Shown in pieces: positions 5,768-9,378 of a stretch of DNA of 9,378 nucleotides. The stretch lies in contig JAGYOT010000046.1 of the NCBI GenBank assembly GCA_018399455.1, positions 1 through 9,378 of the forward strand, read 5' to 3'. Position 1 is the stretch's first letter. Each line of letters starts with the position of its first letter. The notes under the pieces were generated by a model. The model did not search any database and had not been told where the DNA came from. It saw nothing but the letters and a program-made list of their open reading frames with translations. The stretch comes from Desulfobacterales bacterium. Its GTDB lineage: Bacteria > Desulfobacterota > Desulfobacteria > Desulfobacterales > Desulfosalsimonadaceae. A program made the translations under genes and the position numbers.

Positions 5768-5823
5768 GAGGTATTATACCCAGTTGCTGAATAGGTGCTG
5801 GATTTTTTAAGGCAGGTGTTGAA

Positions 5824-7872
5824 TTGATAAAACAAGAGAACAGATATTTATCCGGGTCCCGGACCTTCAGCGGTCTGGTGCTGGCGCTGCTTGTCGCTTT
5901 CTGCCTCCTGGCAGCCTGGATGTTTCTGGGGACGCTTAAAAAAATGCACGATGAAACCGTCAAGGACTTTGCGCAAGAGCATTTGAACGTCCTGGGGGCA
6001 TATACGGATTCCAGGCTGTGCCAGCTGGTGACAGCGCTTGAAGACCAGGCCCGGACGCCCCGGATCGTAAACAGCGTAATGGGCTCCTCCATGAAAGGCC
6101 GGGAGCTGGAAAGCTATCTCGCCGGCCTGAGGCTGCTGGGCCGGGATTTTGAATACAGCCTGCTGGACTCTGAGGGTGAGCTGATGGCCTCGGAGTGTAA
6201 TAAACAACCGTCTTTTTCTTCGACCGCCGACTGGGTCAAAGGGGTTCTGGGAGGCAAAGAGCCCGTTTGGGTGTATGCGGACCGGACCGGTGCAGGGCCT
6301 GGCCGTCTTTTTTGGCGCCTGGCCGTACCGGTTCGGTACAGGGGGCTGGCGGAAGGCCTGCTTGTGGCTGAATTTCAAGCTGAGAAAAGTGAGGCCATAA
6401 TCCTGCCAAAGGCACTTATATCCAAAGATCAGGGGCTTATGCTGGTTCGGGAGACGTCAGTGCTGTCCGTAATCGGGCGGCAGCCGAATGAGCCCGTTGC
6501 TTTCCGGCGGCCTTTGCCGCATTCGAACATGCACCTGGTGCTTGTGTGGGACCATGAAAGGTTTCAGAGCAGGATAACCGCTATCCATGTCCAGGGGCTC
6601 TTTTTTTTCTGCGGCCTGACCCTGTTATTTGTCGGCATTTTTTATTTTTTGGGCAGAAAAAAAATCGTTTTGCCCCTGGCGGGACTGACTGAAACCAATA
6701 CCCGGTTGTCGACGCGAAACGAAGCGCTTGAATCCCGCCTCAAGGATCTCAAAGCCGGCGAGATGGTTTTGCGGGAGAAGTCCGCCGATCTGGATCAAGA
6801 AAAAAAAAAGATCGAGGCCATTGTTAACTCGGTTAATGACGGAATTATCGTAACAGACAAACGGGGACTATGCCGGATGGCCAATCCGGCGGCATGCCGG
6901 ATCTGCAATTTGCCTGAAGCTCGTCTTGTTGGAAGAGCCCTGGCCGAACATCAGCGGTTAAGTGAGCTTATAAAGGCAATGGATGAAATGAAGACGGGCA
7001 GCCGGAACGATGAGCAGCTGGAGTTTGTTCTTACGGTCGAGGAGGGGCCCCAGCGCAAGATCAGGGCTTCCATAGCGCTCTTGCGGATGGATGAAGCACA
7101 GGCCGTTGGGGACTTTGAGGGCTGCGCGATTGTCCTGGTGGACATAACCCGGGAACGGGAAATCGATGAAATGAAAAGCGCGTTTGTCAATACGGCCGCC
7201 CATGAACTGCGCACCCCCCTCACAAGCCTTCTGGGCTATTCGGAGCTGCTTTTAATGCGCAAGACGCCGCCTCCTGAAAAATACCGCCGGTATGCCGATA
7301 TTATTAATTCCAAAACCAATGCGCTGGTGGCCATTGTGGAGCGTTTGCTGGATGTGAGCATGATCCGGGCGGGCCGCAAGCTGAGTTTGAGACTAACCGC
7401 CAATAACCTGCCCGCTCTTTTGGAGGATGTCGCCCGGAACGTCCGGGAACAATACGGCATGGACATGGTGGTTGTGGATTGCGAACCCTGTGCGGATTTC
7501 TATTTTGACCGCAATCGCATATGGCAGGTGGTGGCCGATATACTGAGCAATGCACTGACGTACTCATCCTCTGCCGACCCCGTATGGGTTTTAGGGTGGG
7601 TCTCGGATGAGGAATATGTTGTCGTTGTAAAAGACGACGGGCTGGGAATGGATCTCCAGCTGATCAATAATATATTTGGCGATTTTGTCAGGGGTGATGA
7701 TTCGACGACGGCCCCGGGCGGCCTTGGCTTAAGTTTGTATCTGGCAAGGCACGTGATTGATGCCCATGACGGCCGGGTTTCAATTGAAAGCGAGGAAGAC
7801 CGGGGGACAATGGTCACTATGGCTCTGCCGCGCATGCAGGAAGCAGGTAAGCCTGGCAGGCAGAAATCCTGA
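5824..7872 (+). CDS. Membrane sensor histidine kinase (Cache-like sensor, PAS-like, HisKA, HATPase)
   Basis: Protein of 682 residues. TM1 (about 15-36) and TM2 (about 256-276) enclose a 220-residue extracytoplasmic domain. Its core (DFEYSLLDSEGELMASE, then a LAVPV...GLLVAEF strand pair) resembles Cache sensors of small ligands, though the ligand is unknown. No HAMP is evident; a coiled coil (about 285-330) leads to a PAS-like domain (about 331-444). The kinase core follows: H-box NTAAHELRTPLTS with phospho-acceptor H460, N-box DILSNALTYS (N576), G1 box DDGLGM (604-609) and G2 box GGLGLSL (632-638). It has no receiver domain, so it should phosphorylate a separate response regulator. The start is a TTG, chosen because AGGT lies 6 nt upstream and the next ATG would remove TM1. 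A sigma-54 promoter lies 57 nt upstream. A second kinase follows after 9 nt and shares the H-box region. Confidence 0.93.
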   Translation: MIKQENRYLSGSRTFSGLVLALLVAFCLLAAWMFLGTLKKMHDETVKDFAQEHLNVLGAYTDSRLCQLVTALEDQARTPRIVNSVMGSSMKGRELESYLAGLRLLGRDFEYSLLDSEGELMASECNKQPSFSSTADWVKGVLGGKEPVWVYADRTGAGPGRLFWRLAVPVRYRGLAEGLLVAEFQAEKSEAIILPKALISKDQGLMLVRETSVLSVIGRQPNEPVAFRRPLPHSNMHLVLVWDHERFQSRITAIHVQGLFFFCGLTLLFVGIFYFLGRKKIVLPLAGLTETNTRLSTRNEALESRLKDLKAGEMVLREKSADLDQEKKKIEAIVNSVNDGIIVTDKRGLCRMANPAACRICNLPEARLVGRALAEHQRLSELIKAMDEMKTGSRNDEQLEFVLTVEEGPQRKIRASIALLRMDEAQAVGDFEGCAIVLVDITREREIDEMKSAFVNTAAHELRTPLTSLLGYSELLLMRKTPPPEKYRRYADIINSKTNALVAIVERLLDVSMIRAGRKLSLRLTANNLPALLEDVARNVREQYGMDMVVVDCEPCADFYFDRNRIWQVVADILSNALTYSSSADPVWVLGWVSDEEYVVVVKDDGLGMDLQLINNIFGDFVRGDDSTTAPGGLGLSLYLARHVIDAHDGRVSIESEEDRGTMVTMALPRMQEAGKPGRQKS

Positions 7873-7881
7873 TAACGGCGG

Positions 7882-9084
7882 ATGAGAATGGCAATGACGG
7901 ATTTAACTCCCAAGGCTGTTCTCGGAGATCTGGCAGAACTTATTAACATCGGAGACGATATGGACGATTCAAAGGATCTTAACAGGAATAAAAACTGCGG
8001 TTTGAAGGATGACCAGTCTTTGTGGTTTGAGCTGGCCCATTCTGTCCTCATGGATAATATTCCACTCCAGGTTTGGTTTCTGACCGACGAGGTGCATTAC
8101 GGATCGGTGAATGCTGCCCATGCACGCTTTATTGGCAAAGATAAGAGCAGCATTGAAGGCAGAAACCTATATGAGATGTTTCCGGAAGAGGAGGCGGACG
8201 CCTGTGCGCAGTCCAACCGGGCTGTGTTTAAAAGTCAGGCGCCGGTGGTTACAGAGCAATGGATAACCGGTGCAGAGAGAGACCTCCGGCTGCTGAAAAT
8301 TTACAAGACACCTTACAGGGACCGGCTTTCCGGACAGACCTACCTTGCCTGTTATGCTGAGGATATTACCGAACAGCGACAGATGGAAGCGCTAAGAAGC
8401 GAGTTTCTCTCCACGGCCGCCCATGAACTGCGCACCCCGCTGACATCGATCATGGGCTTTGCCGAGCTGCTGAAGACACGAAGGCAGTTGAGCCCGGAGA
8501 AGCAGGGGCGCTATAGCAGCCATATTCTTGCCCAGAGCAAAGTCCTTAAGTCCATTATTGATAATTATCTGAATGTCAGCCGGATAGAATCCGGCCGGGG
8601 CCTTACCCTGGAGGCAGGCAGGGAAAATCTGGGGGCCCTCATCCATGAAGTGGTGAAGCGGTTTCAGGACCAGGGGGTGGAGCGCCGGTTTAGCTGCCGG
8701 ATCGAGGATGCGCCGTGCCTGGTGCTTGATCGGATGAAGTTCATGCAGGTGCTCTACAATATCTTGTCCAATGCCATTAAATATTCAGGCGCTGCCTCGG
8801 AGATCATCGTGAAAGGAACGACCGGGAATGAGAACAGCTACCTTCTGTCAATCATCGATCATGGCCAGGGTATGACCCGGGAGGAACAGAAGCGCGTTTT
8901 TGATAAGTATTACCGGGGCAAGAGGGCGAGATGCCAGGCCAAGGGACTGGGGTTGGGAATGGCAGTGGCTAAATACCTGGTCACCCTTCACCAGGGGAGC
9001 CTGTGGCTTGAATCCGAGATTGGGAAAGGCACCACCGTTTATATTGAGCTGCCCTGCGAAAACAGAGGACAGGGAGTTGCTTAA
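7882..9084 (+). CDS. Soluble PAS-type sensor histidine kinase
   Basis: Protein of 400 residues without membrane segments. A 40-residue acidic, probably flexible N-terminus is followed by a PAS-like domain (about 47-165; DNIPLQVWFLTD, then AARFIG-like and YAEDITEQRQ ends). The kinase core has H-box STAAHELRTPLTS with H181, N-box NILSNAIKYS (N297), G1 box DHGQGM (326-331) and G2 box KGLGLGMA (354-361). All ATP-binding boxes are present, so it should be active. It begins 9 nt after the upstream kinase stop, so the two are likely co-translated; ATGs at 7882, 7888 and 7894 are all in frame and the ribosome site is weak. Its H-box DNA is identical over 26 bp to that of its neighbour, and the cores align well, which suggests an old duplication with loss of the receptor part. 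It may be an intracellular partner of the first kinase; its response regulator is not visible. Confidence 0.9.
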   Translation: MRMAMTDLTPKAVLGDLAELINIGDDMDDSKDLNRNKNCGLKDDQSLWFELAHSVLMDNIPLQVWFLTDEVHYGSVNAAHARFIGKDKSSIEGRNLYEMFPEEEADACAQSNRAVFKSQAPVVTEQWITGAERDLRLLKIYKTPYRDRLSGQTYLACYAEDITEQRQMEALRSEFLSTAAHELRTPLTSIMGFAELLKTRRQLSPEKQGRYSSHILAQSKVLKSIIDNYLNVSRIESGRGLTLEAGRENLGALIHEVVKRFQDQGVERRFSCRIEDAPCLVLDRMKFMQVLYNILSNAIKYSGAASEIIVKGTTGNENSYLLSIIDHGQGMTREEQKRVFDKYYRGKRARCQAKGLGLGMAVAKYLVTLHQGSLWLESEIGKGTTVYIELPCENRGQGVA

Positions 9085-9090
9085 ACTCAC

Positions 9091-9114
9091 GTCTAAAACA
9101 GTCTAAAGCACTGT
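9091..9114. repeat. Tandem decamer and small hairpin at the convergent gene junction
   Basis: GTCTAAAACA (9091-9100) is followed at once by GTCTAAAGCA (9101-9110). Across them ACAGT (9098-9102) and ACTGT (9110-9114) can form a 5-bp hairpin with a 7-nt loop. It sits between the two convergent stops and overlaps the last codons of the minus-strand gene. There is no T-tract, so it is at best a weak bidirectional terminator. Confidence 0.3.
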
Positions 9115-9378
9115 ACTAAGGGCAGTCAGCAGTTGGGAGAGTTCCAGTATCAGTTCGTCCAGGACTTTTGCCACGGCCTTGGCAGAAGCCTTGTTTGCTG
9201 CGGCTTTTTCAAGCCTCAGGGCATGGTCGTAGACTGCGACCGCCCCCAGTGTCCCTGCCGCGCCCTTCAGTGCATGCGCCGTGTGGCGGACACCCTCCAG
9301 GTCAGAAGCCGCAAACTGGTCTGAAAACGTCTGCATATCCTCGCTGTGGCGGTCCACAAACTTTTTCAGCAGGCGGCT
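9103..9378 (-). CDS. C-terminal Hpt domain of a larger phosphorelay protein (5' part outside the window)
   Basis: The last 91 codons of a gene entering from the right edge; the frame stays open to base 9378, so the true start is outside. The sequence reads LLKKFVDRHSEDM, then DLEGVRHTAHALKGAAGTLGA and a final amphipathic helix, matching an Hpt four-helix bundle. The phospho-acceptor is the second histidine of HTAHALKG (codon at 9274-9276). An Hpt at the extreme C-terminus is usual for BarA/ArcB-type hybrid kinases, where it takes phosphate from a receiver and passes it to a response regulator; a stand-alone Hpt protein cannot be excluded. It converges with the kinase pair, with 18 nt between stops, and adds a third phosphotransfer protein to the locus. 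An internal GTG (9357) would cut the first Hpt helix and is not credible as a start. Confidence 0.85.
   Translation of the reverse strand, partial: SRLLKKFVDRHSEDMQTFSDQFAASDLEGVRHTAHALKGAAGTLGAVAVYDHALRLEKAAANKASAKAVAKVLDELILELSQLLTALSTVL

Larger units (their letters stand above)
5252..5823. other. Divergent regulatory intergenic region
   Basis: About 570 nt separate the leftward polysaccharide operon from the rightward kinase operon. The half near the transferase gene is GC-rich and repeat-laden (5290-5480). The half near the kinases (about 5590-5735) is strongly AT-rich. I see no normal-sized protein gene with family features, no tRNA and no CRISPR. A promoter for the leftward operon must lie here, but I could not find a convincing -35/-10 pair for it. 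Individual elements are listed separately. Confidence 0.7.

Noticed and set aside
5772..5777. TATTAT as a sigma-70 -10 box for the kinase gene.
   Set aside because: No acceptable -35 hexamer lies 16-18 bp upstream, and the overlapping sigma-54 element is a far better match.
1..9378. tRNA or rRNA genes, CRISPR arrays, insertion sequences, transposases or integrases.
   Set aside because: I looked for cloverleaf ends, regularly spaced repeats and transposase motifs on both strands and found none; no terminal inverted repeats flank any gene block.

Overview
The window is moderately GC-rich bacterial DNA with dense coding, in three blocks: a leftward envelope-polysaccharide operon (positions 59 to 5251), a regulatory intergenic region (5252-5823), and a rightward pair of sensor histidine kinases (5824-9084). 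The kinases converge on the 3' end of a further, truncated phosphorelay gene on the minus strand (9103 to the right edge). The style of the two kinases (H-box preceded by F-x-x-T/S-A-A-H), a good sigma-54 promoter match and the polysaccharide genes fit a Gram-negative anaerobe-type genome such as the Desulfuromonadia/Desulfobacterota. That placement is an impression from protein style, not a result, and a Firmicute cannot be excluded.

Polysaccharide operon, in transcription order (right to left). First is a large membrane phosphoglycosyl transferase with a WcaJ/PglC-type catalytic C-terminus behind an unusual N-terminal half. Next is a small VanZ-like membrane protein. Then comes a fusion of a WbpB/WlbA-type UDP-sugar 3-dehydrogenase with a WbpD/WlbB-type N-acetyltransferase. 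Last is a WbpE/WlbC-type PLP aminotransferase. The last two genes encode the three consecutive activities that convert UDP-GlcNAcA to UDP-2,3-diacetamido-2,3-dideoxy-glucuronic acid: C3 oxidation, C3 transamination and C3 N-acetylation. The transferase would start a lipid-linked glycan. The UDP-GlcNAc 6-dehydrogenase (WbpA), any 2-epimerase (WbpI), the glycosyltransferases and the flippase/polymerase are not in the window.

The intergenic region between the divergent operons holds no convincing protein gene of normal size, but it is rich in structure. It has a possible three-way-junction leader RNA in front of the transferase gene, a dyad plus four ATGG-N6-TTC boxes, a perfect Shine-Dalgarno followed by a 13-codon mini-ORF lying over an AT-rich inverted repeat, GCCG-T-tract boxes flanking an AT-rich stretch, and a near-consensus sigma-54 promoter in front of the kinases.

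Signalling block. The first kinase is a two-TM receptor with a Cache-like extracytoplasmic domain, a coiled coil, a PAS-like domain and a kinase core. The second is soluble, with a PAS-like domain and a related kinase core. They are 9 nt apart and likely co-transcribed. The truncated gene at the right edge ends in an Hpt domain, as in BarA-type hybrid kinases. No response-regulator output protein is visible, so the target of the relay, possibly the adjacent polysaccharide operon, is unknown.

The most noteworthy items are the architecture of the phosphoglycosyl transferase (a duplicated 4-TM module, then a degenerate methyltransferase-like fold that appears to contain the membrane re-entrant hairpin, then the catalytic domain) and the fusion of the two non-consecutive WbpB and WbpD steps.
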